Below, one piece after another: positions 1-8,541 of a stretch of 64,000 nucleotides of DNA (position 1 is the first letter of the stretch; each line of letters begins with the position of its first letter). The stretch is from Mucilaginibacter sp. KACC 22063. Lineage in GTDB: Bacteria; Bacteroidota; Bacteroidia; Sphingobacteriales; Sphingobacteriaceae. The stretch lies in contig NZ_CP117877.1 in NCBI RefSeq assembly GCF_028736115.1, forward strand, positions 2,976,001 to 3,040,000. The letters are read 5' to 3'. The notes under the pieces were generated by a model. The model was not told where the DNA came from, made no database searches, and saw only the letters and a program-made list of their open reading frames with translations. Both the position numbers and the translations under genes were made by a program.

Positions 1-106
1 GTTGCTCACAGGACTTTTCACCAGGCTGGAAGATGTTATTTAAGAACGCCGTCCAATCCTTTTCATTATCCGGAGGATGATTTGTGCTTACCTGAAAAAC
101 GCTCAT
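1..106 (-). CDS. Unknown protein, N-terminal 35 residues only
   Basis: An ATG at 106-104 on the minus strand opens a frame that runs off the left edge with no stop (35 codons). The visible part starts MSVFQVSTNHPP and is rich in Asp, Asn and Pro, with no signal peptide or membrane segment. I do not recognise the family. The next gene is divergent, 86 bases away. Confidence 0.5.
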   Translation of the reverse strand, partial: MSVFQVSTNHPPDNEKDWTAFLNNIFQPGEKSCEQ

Positions 107-192
107 TATTTAATAATATACTTTAATTAATACGGTAAAAGTAAAATAAGGTTTAAACATTGATGTGGAATAGTGTTTGTACAATTTTATAA

Positions 193-582
193 ATGGAACA
201 ACAAACAGTAAAAAACATAGCCAGAATAGCATTAGGTACAAATCTGGTTTTTGCAGGTATAAGCCACCTTACTTTTGCAAGAAAAGCATTCAGGGCACAG
301 GTGCCGGATTGGGTTCCGCTTAAAAAGGACGATACCGTTGTACTTTCTGGTTATGCCGAAATTGCATTAGGCAGCGCATTGCTTTTTACTCCTAAAAAAC
401 ATCAGGAAACAGTTGGTAAAGTTGCAGCCGGATTTTTTGCGGCTGTTTTTCCGGGCAATATTGCACAGTATACCAATCACCGAAGTGCATTTGGCTTAGA
501 TACCGATGGTAAACGTTTAACCCGCTTATTTTTTCAGCCTTTATTAATTTACTGGGCTTTAAAGAGTACATCCAAAAGCTAA
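193..582 (+). CDS. DoxX-like small membrane protein
   Basis: This 129-residue protein has about four hydrophobic segments (near 10-30, 48-65, 75-95 and 110-125) separated by short charged loops. It has the pattern of the DoxX/DoxX-like family, including a GISHLTF stretch after the first helix and a PGNIAQY stretch before the last loop. Members are small inner-membrane proteins, some tied to terminal oxidases or sulfur redox, but most have no known role. It ends two bases before the convergent end of the lutC-like gene. No partner gene is visible, so function is open. Confidence 0.7.
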   Translation: MEQQTVKNIARIALGTNLVFAGISHLTFARKAFRAQVPDWVPLKKDDTVVLSGYAEIALGSALLFTPKKHQETVGKVAAGFFAAVFPGNIAQYTNHRSAFGLDTDGKRLTRLFFQPLLIYWALKSTSKS

Positions 583-584
583 AC

Positions 585-1166
585 TTAGGGCAACAAAAAC
601 ACAGTCAGGCTACGGGCACCGTGTGCGCCTATGACTAATGATTGTTCGATATCTGCTGTTTTTGATGGGCCTGATATAAACGTACCAAAGCCATAAGTAC
701 TATTGCCTATTGTTTGATAGGCTTCGTGCATGTTGGGTACTATGCTTTTGCCTTCTATTACAATAATCAGATGTTGAGTAATGAAAGGTAATGCACGGTG
801 CAGCATATGATCTTCTGTCACCCATATCGCACCGTTTTCGGCAACAGCAAAATGACCCTTTATAATGGCAAGCTCTACATCCTGAAAGTCAATCCCGTTT
901 GTAGTATCGTACCTGGTAAGCCTGCCACTTTCAAGTTCAGCTAAAGGGGATACTATTTTCGCCTCCGGGTAGTTAGCATTAATATATTCGGCTATTTCCT
1001 GATAATTTGCGGCAGGAATTACATTGCTGCCGGTAGTTGTAAGAATAGAAGTTAACTTTTCTAAAAGCCCATCTTGCGAGAAGTTTAATGGACTGATATC
1101 CGGCAATGGTACAAGATCAGGCTGATTGGCAGCTACTGCGGCTAATATCTTTTCTCTGCTGTTCAT
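585..1166 (-). CDS. lutC: LutC-type lactate utilisation protein (LUD domain)
   Basis: This 193-residue protein has the LUD domain, including the GHFAVAENGAIWVTED stretch near residues 103-118 and a closing GARSLTVFLLP. LutC is one of three subunits of the LutABC iron-sulfur L-lactate oxidising system, which converts L-lactate to pyruvate in the cytoplasm. It is the last gene of the operon, three bases after lutB. The context suggests it handles L-lactate made by the upstream sugar-acid hydrolase. The family call is firm; the specific substrate is from context. Confidence 0.88.
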   Translation of the reverse strand: MNSREKILAAVAANQPDLVPLPDISPLNFSQDGLLEKLTSILTTTGSNVIPAANYQEIAEYINANYPEAKIVSPLAELESGRLTRYDTTNGIDFQDVELAIIKGHFAVAENGAIWVTEDHMLHRALPFITQHLIIVIEGKSIVPNMHEAYQTIGNSTYGFGTFISGPSKTADIEQSLVIGAHGARSLTVFLLP

Positions 1167-1169
1167 ATA

Positions 1170-2546
1170 TTAACTGTTATTCTTGAGGTACCAATCCCTG
1201 AATGATTGCTTAGGTGCCTGCGGCATATCACGGTGCTTATACCACGGGTTAAGCTTGTTATTAATAGCAAAAGGAATATATCTAAGTGCGGCACGACCCG
1301 CCTTTCCCGCTGTATGATATAAGGCCGGCGACGAAAGCGTGGCTGCCATTAATTGCATCCCTATTTTTTTAGCGGTGGGTGCATAGCCTTTTTTTACAAG
1401 TACCTGCCGCCATTTATAAAGCTGATCATGAATATCAATTTTAACCGGGCACACATTAGAGCATGATCCGCACAAGGTTGATGCAAAAGGCAGATCAGCG
1501 TATTTCTCCATATCAAGGTTTGGTGCCAGGATGGAACCAATAGGCCCTGCCACTGCCGTATGGTAGCTATGCCCTCCACTTCTGCGATAAACCGGGCAGG
1601 TGTTCATACATGCTCCGCACCTGATACATTTTAAAGAGTTCCTGAAATCAGGACGGCCTAACTGTTCGCTGCGGCCATTGTCAACCAGCACAATATGGAT
1701 TTCTTTGCCATCACGCGGTTTTCTGAAGTGGCTGCTATAAGTAGTTATCGGCTGGCCGGTTGCACTTCGGGTCAGTAGCCTTAAAAATACACCTAAGTGT
1801 TTACGCTCGGGGATTAGCTTTTCTATACCCATGCTGGCAATGTGGATATCAGCCAGATGTGCGCCCATATCGGCGTTACCTTCATTGGTACATACTACAA
1901 ATTCGCCCGTTTCGGCTACGGCAAAGTTTACTCCTGTTAAAGCTGCACGCCTGGTCAGAAAGATCTCCCGTAAATGCTGACGGGCGGCCTCTGTTAATAT
2001 TTGCGGATCGGCAACGTTTGAAGGCGTACCCAAATACATGTGGAACAGGTCGCCGATCTCTTCCTTCTTTTTATGGATACAGGGCAATACAATATGGCTT
2101 GGCGGCTCTTTAGCTAATTGTACAATCCGTTCACCCAGATCAGAGTCAATTACTTCTATGCCATGCTCAGCCAGGTATTCATTTAATCCACATTCTTCGG
2201 TAAGCATCGATTTGCTTTTTACCATGTGGGTGATCTGTTTATCCTTTAATAGCTGACGTATAATCTGGTTGTGCTCCTGTGCATTTAAGGCCCAGTGTAC
2301 ATGCACGCCATTGGCTAAAGCATTTGCTTCAAATTGCTGTAAATAGCTGTGCATGTTTGATAAAACATTATGCTTTATCTGCGAAGCGGTTTCGCGAAGC
2401 AGTTCCCAATCTGGTATCTGGTGTACAATGCGGTCGCGTTTTTGACGGATCCACCATAAGGTTTCATCATGCCAGTCTACCCGGTTCTCATCCCGGTTAA
2501 AATCCTCAGCAAGTTCCGCATGATCTTTATTAGTAACCGCACTCAT
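1170..2546 (-). CDS. lutB: LutB-type iron-sulfur subunit of lactate oxidation
   Basis: This 458-residue protein has a LUD domain in the first 300 residues followed by a ferredoxin-type domain. Cys-rich motifs CIRCGACMNTCP (near 308-319) and CGSCSNVCP (near 357-365) can hold two [4Fe-4S] clusters. These are the marks of LutB/YkgF, the central electron-transfer subunit of LutABC. A C-terminal tail of about 80 residues matches the family length. The gene starts one base after the lutA stop and ends three bases before lutC, so all three subunits should be translated from one message. Confidence 0.9.
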   Translation of the reverse strand: MSAVTNKDHAELAEDFNRDENRVDWHDETLWWIRQKRDRIVHQIPDWELLRETASQIKHNVLSNMHSYLQQFEANALANGVHVHWALNAQEHNQIIRQLLKDKQITHMVKSKSMLTEECGLNEYLAEHGIEVIDSDLGERIVQLAKEPPSHIVLPCIHKKKEEIGDLFHMYLGTPSNVADPQILTEAARQHLREIFLTRRAALTGVNFAVAETGEFVVCTNEGNADMGAHLADIHIASMGIEKLIPERKHLGVFLRLLTRSATGQPITTYSSHFRKPRDGKEIHIVLVDNGRSEQLGRPDFRNSLKCIRCGACMNTCPVYRRSGGHSYHTAVAGPIGSILAPNLDMEKYADLPFASTLCGSCSNVCPVKIDIHDQLYKWRQVLVKKGYAPTAKKIGMQLMAATLSSPALYHTAGKAGRAALRYIPFAINNKLNPWYKHRDMPQAPKQSFRDWYLKNNS

Positions 2547-2547
2547 A

Positions 2548-3279
2548 TCACTCCGCGTTTAAAATTTCTGCAATGTGGATCACTTTTACCGGGCTTTGCT
2601 GGCGATTAAGTATGCCTTCCATGTGCATCAGGCATGACATATCCACGCCTGTAATATATTCAGCGCCGTGTTTAACATGATCAGCCACACGGTCTTTTCC
2701 CATTTTTACAGATACAGCTTCTTCGGTTACGCAAAACGTACCCCCAAAGCCGCAGCATTCGTCTATCCGGTTTAATTCGATCAGTTCAATGTCCTGAACC
2801 ATATTCAACAAAGAGCCGGGTTTAGAAAATTGCGGAGCAACCAATTCGCTCATTTGCGAAAGCTTTAATCCCCGTTGCCCGTGGCAGCTTTGATGCATCC
2901 CAACCTTATGAGGAAATCTGGCTTTTAGCTGCTTTACTTGCAAAATATCGGTCAGAAAAGACGTCAGCTCATAAACCTTTGATCTTATTTCCTGAGCAGC
3001 AGTTTCATCCTTATCATGCAGGTGCTCTCTTACATGCAGTACACAACTGCCTGATGGCGCTACGATATAGTCAAAGCCGGAAAAGTTTTTGACGAATAAC
3101 TCGTTGCATCCATTGGTAAGATGTTCAAAACCTGAATTAGCCATAGGCTGCCCGCAGCAAGTCTGGTTAAGCGGGTATTCCACTTCTACTCCAAGCTTTC
3201 TGAGCAGTTGTAATGTTGCAATTGCAGCATTGGGATAAAACTGATCTACATAACAAGGAACAAACAAGCCGACTCTCAT
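2548..3279 (-). CDS. lutA: LutA-type (Fe-S)-binding lactate oxidation subunit
   Basis: This 243-residue protein carries two CCG domains of the kind found in LutA/YkgE, GlpC and heterodisulfide reductase. CCGQPMANSG is at 41-50 and CCGFGGTFCV near 174-183, with the matching single-Cys partners CYVD and CHGQ. It is the first of the lutABC trio and lies 11 bases after the SDR gene. In this operon it would supply the last step, L-lactate to pyruvate, after the hydrolase splits the diketo acid. Confidence 0.88.
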   Translation of the reverse strand: MRVGLFVPCYVDQFYPNAAIATLQLLRKLGVEVEYPLNQTCCGQPMANSGFEHLTNGCNELFVKNFSGFDYIVAPSGSCVLHVREHLHDKDETAAQEIRSKVYELTSFLTDILQVKQLKARFPHKVGMHQSCHGQRGLKLSQMSELVAPQFSKPGSLLNMVQDIELIELNRIDECCGFGGTFCVTEEAVSVKMGKDRVADHVKHGAEYITGVDMSCLMHMEGILNRQQSPVKVIHIAEILNAE

Positions 3280-3290
3280 ATCGCTAACCG

Positions 3291-4073
3291 CTATTTTAAT
3301 GAACGGTCCAAATGAACATAACCGCCATCTACATATACAATTTGACCAGTGGTATGACTTGATACCGGGGATAAAAGAAATGCTACATTATTAGCAATCT
3401 CTTCGCTGGTGGTCATTCTTTTGCCTAAAGGAATATTTTCGATGATAGATTTAAGCCGCTCCTGCCCTTCAGGCAATGAGTTGATCCATCGCTCATATAA
3501 AGGTGTCCAGCATTCGGCAACCACTACTGCGTTTACCCTGATGTTATAAGGTAAGAGTTCGGTAGCCCACTCGCGGGTAAGCGCATTACGCCCACCATTC
3601 GCAGCTGCATAAGCCGAAGTGCCACCCTGACCAACATCGGCAACTTTTGAAGTAATGTTAACAATTGGCCCCTGTGTTTTTTTCAGTTCAGGCAATGCAT
3701 AGTGTGCCGCCAGATAATAATGCACCAGGTTTTTATGCAGTGACGACATAAATTTTTCGTAGCTACCATTTTCAAGCCCTACGCCATCATTTTCGCCTGC
3801 ATTATTTACAAGTCCATCAATACGGCCATGGCGCTCGATAACTGTTGCGATTGCATTTTTACACTGTTCAGGATCGGTTAGCTCTGCCTGTATATGATCA
3901 ACCTTGCCACCCAATGCTTTAATTTCATCGGCAGTGATCAGATTTTCTTTTTCTGTCCTGCTTACAATTACCGGTATGGCACCTTCTTTAGCAAGGGCTA
4001 ATGAAATGCCTTTGCCAATACCGCGTGCACCGCCTGTTACAATTATTATTTTATCCTGTAGTAAAAGATCCAT
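3291..4073 (-). CDS. SDR dehydrogenase, probable L-fucose (6-deoxyhexose) dehydrogenase with YxxxN site
   Basis: This 260-residue short-chain dehydrogenase has a Rossmann motif TGGARGIG (13-20), NNAG, and a C-terminal TGQIVYVDGGYVHLD. In context it would oxidise L-fucose to its lactone with NAD(P)+. The active site is unusual: Tyr155 is followed by Ala-Ala-Ala-Asn, so the usual catalytic Lys of YxxxK is Asn159 (codon AAT, read directly). I recall related sequences in this phylum with the same change, which argues for a subfamily rather than a dead enzyme. The start codon shares one base with the stop of the amidohydrolase gene, implying translational coupling. Substrate is inferred. Confidence 0.75.
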   Translation of the reverse strand: MDLLLQDKIIIVTGGARGIGKGISLALAKEGAIPVIVSRTEKENLITADEIKALGGKVDHIQAELTDPEQCKNAIATVIERHGRIDGLVNNAGENDGVGLENGSYEKFMSSLHKNLVHYYLAAHYALPELKKTQGPIVNITSKVADVGQGGTSAYAAANGGRNALTREWATELLPYNIRVNAVVVAECWTPLYERWINSLPEGQERLKSIIENIPLGKRMTTSEEIANNVAFLLSPVSSHTTGQIVYVDGGYVHLDRSLK

Positions 4074-4921
4074 TATGCTTTGTGTAAAGTATTTGATAAA
4101 CCGTAAAAATTAATTGCGTTTTCGCTCCAGAACAAAGTTTGTTCGGCAGTTGTAAACCGGGTAAGATACTCTTCCAGCAATTTCACAAACTGATTGTAGC
4201 CACCCGCCACCATACATACCGGCCAGTCTGAGCCAAACATGATACGCGAAGGGCCAAAGGCTTTAAAAACGACATCCAGATAAGCTGTAAAATCTGATGG
4301 TTGCCAGTTGTACCAGTCTGCCTCTGTAAGCAGCCCGGATATTTTGCAATAAACGTTTTGACACGCTGCAAGCCTGGTAATTTCATCTGCCCATGGTTGC
4401 AGGTGTTTATCCTTGATCAACGGCTTAGCCATGTGATCAATCACAAAGCGTTGGTTAGGATAAAGCGATACCAGTTCTTCGGCAGCCTTTAAATGCTGAG
4501 GTTTAATCAGTAGGTCATAGGTATAACCGTACTTATTTAATTTTGAGATACCTTTCTTAAACTTATCTTCGAGCATAAATTCAGCAGGTTCTGCCTGTAA
4601 GATATGCCTGAAACCTTTTAGCTTTTTATATTGCTTAAAATAAGCAAGCCTTTCTTCTAAGTTATCAGCCTTTAGGTCAACCCATCCTACCACACCTGCA
4701 ATAAAAGGATTTCTTTCTGCAAGCTCAAGCAGGAACATGGTTTCCATTTCAGTCTGATCTGCCTGCACCGCTATGCAGCCCGCCACATCATTATATTGTA
4801 AAACGGGTGCAATATCTCCGGACAAGAAATCCTTTTGTATTACAGACATATCATCTGTAATCCATGCATCTTTTACCGGGTTATACAGCCAGAAGTGCTG
4901 ATGTGTATCAATTCTTAGCAT
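4073..4921 (-). CDS. Amidohydrolase-family sugar lactonase (L-fuconolactonase-like)
   Basis: This 282-residue TIM-barrel amidohydrolase of COG3618 type has the metal-binding IDTHQHFW motif at 4-11, a central VIDHMAKP, and MFGSDWP near residue 230. In this family such proteins open sugar-acid lactones, for example L-fucono-lactone or L-rhamnono-lactone, or hydrolyse 2-pyrone-dicarboxylate. Its place among two SDR enzymes, a UxaA-type dehydratase and a FAH-type hydrolase points to the lactone step of a 6-deoxyhexose pathway. Its start overlaps the end of the FAH gene by 14 bases. Confidence 0.82.
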   Translation of the reverse strand: MLRIDTHQHFWLYNPVKDAWITDDMSVIQKDFLSGDIAPVLQYNDVAGCIAVQADQTEMETMFLLELAERNPFIAGVVGWVDLKADNLEERLAYFKQYKKLKGFRHILQAEPAEFMLEDKFKKGISKLNKYGYTYDLLIKPQHLKAAEELVSLYPNQRFVIDHMAKPLIKDKHLQPWADEITRLAACQNVYCKISGLLTEADWYNWQPSDFTAYLDVVFKAFGPSRIMFGSDWPVCMVAGGYNQFVKLLEEYLTRFTTAEQTLFWSENAINFYGLSNTLHKA

Positions 4922-5765
4922 AAGCTACAGCTTGCTGTTTTGCGGTACCTAAACCATCAATGCCCAATTCCATCACATCACCCGGCTTTAGATAAACAGG
5001 CGGTTTCATACCTAAACCTACCCCTGCAGGTGTTCCTGTTGAAATAACATCACCCGGTAGCAAGGTCATAAACTGGCTAACGTAAGCAATCAAGAATGGC
5101 ACGTTAAAAATCAGGTTCGATGTACTGCCGTCCTGTACGGTTTCGCCATTCAGTTTTAACCATAAACGCAGGTTATGCACATCCGAAACTTCGTCAGGTG
5201 TTACCAGCCACGGGCCAATAGGTGCAAATGTATCGCAGCCTTTACCTTTATCCCAGGTACCGTTTCTTTCCATCTGAAATTCACGTTCCGAAACGTCATT
5301 ATGCAGGCAGTAACCGGCTACATAATCAAGGGCTTCACTTTCTTCTACATAAGATGCTTTTTTACCGATCACGATAGCCAACTCAACTTCCCAATCAGAT
5401 TTAACTGAATTTTTAGGGATGATCACATTATCGAAAGGGCCGGTAAGGGCTGTAGTAGATTTGAAGAAGATAACAGGCTCTGGCGGCATTGGCGCTCCGG
5501 TTTCTTCTGCATGGTCTTTATAGTTAAGGCCTATACATACAATTTTAGATGGCCTTGCTACCGGGCTACCGATGCGCTCGCTATCCGCGATCTTTTGTAA
5601 CTGAACCTTATTTTCATCAAGATATTTTTTCAGTCTGTTAAGGCCGTCGTTCTCAAAAAACTGTTCGTTATAATCTTCGCCAAAAGCAGAAGTATCATAA
5701 TTAACACCATCTATATTAACACCGGTTTTTTCTTTACCCGGCTCACCGTATCTTATCAGTTTCAT
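4908..5765 (-). CDS. FAH-family hydrolase (2,4-diketo-3-deoxy-L-fuconate hydrolase-like)
   Basis: This 285-residue fumarylacetoacetate-hydrolase family protein has KIVCIGLNYKDHAEE near 93-107, the metal-ligand stretch WEVELAIVIG, and DVISTGTPAGVG near the end. Enzymes of this type in 6-deoxyhexose pathways cleave 2,4-diketo-3-deoxy-fuconate or -rhamnonate into pyruvate and L-lactate. The lutABC genes downstream fit that product. It starts six bases after the stop of the SDR gene. The family is certain; the substrate is from operon context. Confidence 0.85.
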   Translation of the reverse strand: MKLIRYGEPGKEKTGVNIDGVNYDTSAFGEDYNEQFFENDGLNRLKKYLDENKVQLQKIADSERIGSPVARPSKIVCIGLNYKDHAEETGAPMPPEPVIFFKSTTALTGPFDNVIIPKNSVKSDWEVELAIVIGKKASYVEESEALDYVAGYCLHNDVSEREFQMERNGTWDKGKGCDTFAPIGPWLVTPDEVSDVHNLRLWLKLNGETVQDGSTSNLIFNVPFLIAYVSQFMTLLPGDVISTGTPAGVGLGMKPPVYLKPGDVMELGIDGLGTAKQQAVAYAKN

Positions 5766-5771
5766 ATTAGT

Positions 5772-6536
5772 TTAGTTGTTCAGTTTTATAAATCCGCCAT
5801 CAATAGGGTAATCGTTTCCTGTGATGAATGATGCTTCATCAGAGCATAAGTAAAGGGCTAAATGAGCCACCTCTTCCGGTGTACCCATACGGCCAATTGG
5901 CTGGCTTTTTGAGAGTTTTTCGAATATCTCCGCTTCTTTTCCGGGATAGTTCTTTGCAATAAACCCATCCACAAATGGAGTATGCACGCGCGCTGGCGAA
6001 ATGGTATTGCAACGGATGTTATCAGCCATGTAATCTCTTGCAACAGACAAACTCATGGAATAAATAGCGCCCTTGCTCATTGAATAAGCAAACCTGTCAG
6101 TAATACCAACCGACGAAGCTATAGATGCAAGATTAAGGATAACACCACCATCATTTGCTTTCATAAAAGGGACAACAGCATGCAACATGTTGTAAGCACC
6201 TCTAACGTTTACATTAAAAACTCTGTCAAAATCAGCTTCAGAAGTATTTTCAACATTACCCACATGGGCAATACCTGCATTGTTAACTAAAATATTCACT
6301 TGACCTATTTTTTCAATCAGGTCTGCTATCTGCTGCTGATTGCTTACATCTGCCTGGTATGCATAAGCAGCAAAGCCAGATTTCCTTGATTGCGCGGCAG
6401 TTTCCTCAGCAGCATCTATGTTTAATTCAATGATATGTACAATAGCTCCCTGTTTTGCAAAAAGCGTGGCAATGGCCTTGCCTATACCGCTTCCGCCGCC
6501 TGTAATAATAGCCGATTTATTTTTTAAGCTAAACAT
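5772..6536 (-). CDS. SDR dehydrogenase (2-keto-3-deoxy-L-fuconate dehydrogenase-like)
   Basis: This 254-residue classical short-chain dehydrogenase has the cofactor motif TGGGSGIGKA (12-21), NNAG near 87, and an intact catalytic site Tyr151-Ser-Met-Ser-Lys155. A TGNDYPIDGGF stretch closes the protein, as in the KDF/KDR dehydrogenase group. It would oxidise 2-keto-3-deoxy-fuconate at C4 to the 2,4-diketo acid that the next gene product cleaves. It follows the dehydratase by ten bases. It is clearly different from the second SDR of the operon, so the two are not a recent duplication. Confidence 0.82.
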   Translation of the reverse strand: MFSLKNKSAIITGGGSGIGKAIATLFAKQGAIVHIIELNIDAAEETAAQSRKSGFAAYAYQADVSNQQQIADLIEKIGQVNILVNNAGIAHVGNVENTSEADFDRVFNVNVRGAYNMLHAVVPFMKANDGGVILNLASIASSVGITDRFAYSMSKGAIYSMSLSVARDYMADNIRCNTISPARVHTPFVDGFIAKNYPGKEAEIFEKLSKSQPIGRMGTPEEVAHLALYLCSDEASFITGNDYPIDGGFIKLNN

Positions 6537-6546
6537 TTATTCAGAT

Positions 6547-8214
6547 TTATAGTGATACGCCTCTCTTCCACGGAATAAAATCATCCTGTCCCAGTTTGAC
6601 CGACTTAGGAATGGCCTTTCCGCTTGCTACTTCTATAACATAATTCAATATTCTTTCAGCAACCTGAGCTATGGTCTCTTCACCTTCTATTATGGTACCG
6701 CAGTTAATATCAATGATATCTGGCATGCGTTTATAAAGTGCTGTATTAGTAGATAATTTGATTACCGGCGCAACAGGATTACCTGTTGGTGTACCAAGGC
6801 CGGTTGTAAATAACACCACGTTAGCACCCGAACCAACTTCGGCAGTTGTGCTTTCTACGTCGCTACCTGGGGTACACAATAAATTCAGTCCCGGTTTAGT
6901 TACTTTTTCAGGATAATCCAGCACTGCCGCAACAGGTGAAGAACCGCCTTTTTTTGCAGCACCAGCTGATTTGATAGCGTCTGTAATTAAACCGTCGCGA
7001 ATATTACCCGGCGATGGATTGGCATAAAAACCTGATCCATCTGCTTCTGCACGTGCATTGTAAGTGCGCATCAGGCTCATAAAACGTTGTGCCGTTTGCT
7101 CGTCCACACAACGGTCGCTTAACTCCTGCTCTACTCCACATAATTCCGGAAATTCTGCAAGAATTACGCTTCCGCCTAAAGAAACTAAGATATCCGATAG
7201 ATATCCTAAAGCTGGATTAGCAGAAATTCCTGAAAAACCATCCGAACCGCCACACTCCAGGCCAACACATAATTTAGATATTGGCGCAGGTTGCCTGTGG
7301 TTTTCATTAGCTTTGATCAACCCTGCGAAAGTCTGTTTTAAAGCTTCATGCATTAGTTTTTGCTCTGTTCCCAGCTTTTGCTGCTCCAACATTACTAATG
7401 GCTTGCTAAAATCCGGATCGCGTTTTTGAATTTCCTCCTGTAATATAGCCGCTTGTGCATGCTGGCAACCTAAACTTAAAACAGTGGCGCCGGCAACATT
7501 TGGATGCGTGATATAGCCAGCTAATAATCCGCAAAGTGCATCTGAATCGGTACGAGTACCGCCACAGCCCATATCATGATTGATAAATTTTATACCATCA
7601 ATATTGGGGAACAACTTATTGGAAATGCTTTGCTCCGGTGTTGTCAAAAGATCAGCGGACAATATTTCCTGCACATCTTTGCCAGATTGGTACATGCTAA
7701 TCAAACTCTCCACTTCATTTTCGTACCCCCTTGGCTTGGCAAAACCTAACTTGGCTGATAATGCGTCTTTCAGTACGTTAATATTCCGGTTTTCACAGAA
7801 TACCAGCGGTATTACCAACCAATAATTTGCAGTTCCTACACTGCCATCGGCACGGTGATAGCCCATAAATGTACGGTCCTGATACTTATCCGCTTCACCA
7901 GGTACAGCCCATGATATTTTACGCTCACTTAATTGAAAATCAGCAGCAGCATGCCTGATATTTTCTGTTGTAATTGCTGCCCCCTGCGCTATATATTCAC
8001 ATGCTTTACCTACAAGAATGCCATACATGTATACTTCGGCATCCTTCTCTATAGCATTGATGGTAAATTTATGCTTAGCAGCAACATCCGTGTTAAGCAT
8101 AAAGGATTGATTATCAAAATTAATCTGCGTACCCTGCTTTAAATCAGTTAAAGCAACAAGCACGTTATCTTTTGGATGTATTTGTAAAAAGATGTGTTTC
8201 TCTGTATCAGACAT
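6547..8214 (-). CDS. UxaA-family sugar-acid dehydratase (L-fuconate dehydratase-like)
   Basis: This 555-residue protein has both parts of the altronate/galactarate dehydratase family. An N-terminal SAF-type domain (about 1-95; IHPKDNVLVALTDL, AKHKF) is joined to a large catalytic domain with HDMGCGGTRTD, CGGSDGFSGISANPALG and IDINCGTIIEGEE. The family uses a metal to remove water from sugar acids. With the other genes here the likely substrate is L-fuconate, giving 2-keto-3-deoxy-fuconate. In Campylobacter jejuni fucose clusters the equivalent is split into two UxaA-like proteins; here it is one chain. It is the first gene of the operon. Confidence 0.85.
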   Translation of the reverse strand: MSDTEKHIFLQIHPKDNVLVALTDLKQGTQINFDNQSFMLNTDVAAKHKFTINAIEKDAEVYMYGILVGKACEYIAQGAAITTENIRHAAADFQLSERKISWAVPGEADKYQDRTFMGYHRADGSVGTANYWLVIPLVFCENRNINVLKDALSAKLGFAKPRGYENEVESLISMYQSGKDVQEILSADLLTTPEQSISNKLFPNIDGIKFINHDMGCGGTRTDSDALCGLLAGYITHPNVAGATVLSLGCQHAQAAILQEEIQKRDPDFSKPLVMLEQQKLGTEQKLMHEALKQTFAGLIKANENHRQPAPISKLCVGLECGGSDGFSGISANPALGYLSDILVSLGGSVILAEFPELCGVEQELSDRCVDEQTAQRFMSLMRTYNARAEADGSGFYANPSPGNIRDGLITDAIKSAGAAKKGGSSPVAAVLDYPEKVTKPGLNLLCTPGSDVESTTAEVGSGANVVLFTTGLGTPTGNPVAPVIKLSTNTALYKRMPDIIDINCGTIIEGEETIAQVAERILNYVIEVASGKAIPKSVKLGQDDFIPWKRGVSL

Positions 8215-8541
8215 TATTTATAATCTCATTTTTTAGAATAAAAATTAACGTGTATCCGTACTGTATGATTTCATACGACTATTCTTGCTGCATTATTAGC
8301 CCCGTACTAACAACTGCTTAATTTAACAAGGAACAATTACGAATATTAGTTTATATAACTGGTTTGAGCTTGTATCAAAAATAGCTTCATGTTTAATAGA
8401 GCAGAATAGAAAAAACCTTTTTTTTAATGGATTATTCTACTGTAATAAGTTTTTTATAGATATTTAATGCCTGTTAGTATAACACTTACTAACCTAAAAA
8501 ATCTTAAGGACATTAGTAACAAAGCACCCTTGTATTAACCT
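8215..8541. promoter_or_regulatory. Divergent control region between the sugar operon and its AraC regulator
   Basis: This 327-base gap has no gene. A TAnnTTTG core on the minus strand lies at 8376-8383 (CAAAAATA on the plus strand), about 160 bases before the dehydratase start, without a clear TTG at the usual distance. A palindrome GTATGA-TT-TCATAC is at 8263-8276. A second, GTTAGTA-7-TACTAAC, is at 8473-8493, and another TACTAAC is at 8305-8311. These are candidate operators for the AraC protein. Confidence 0.5.
8473..8493. promoter_or_regulatory. Palindromic candidate operator (7-7-7 inverted repeat)
   Basis: GTTAGTA (8473-8479) and TACTAAC (8487-8493) are perfect inverted copies separated by seven bases. 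The site lies about 50 bases before the AraC start. A third exact TACTAAC copy is at 8305-8311 and a partial TTAGTA at 8513-8518. Confidence 0.45.

Noticed and set aside
585..3279. Glycolate oxidase subunits as an alternative for lutABC
   Set aside because: The CCG, double-ferredoxin and LUD order of three genes matches LutA, LutB and LutC; no flavin-binding GlcD-like subunit is present.
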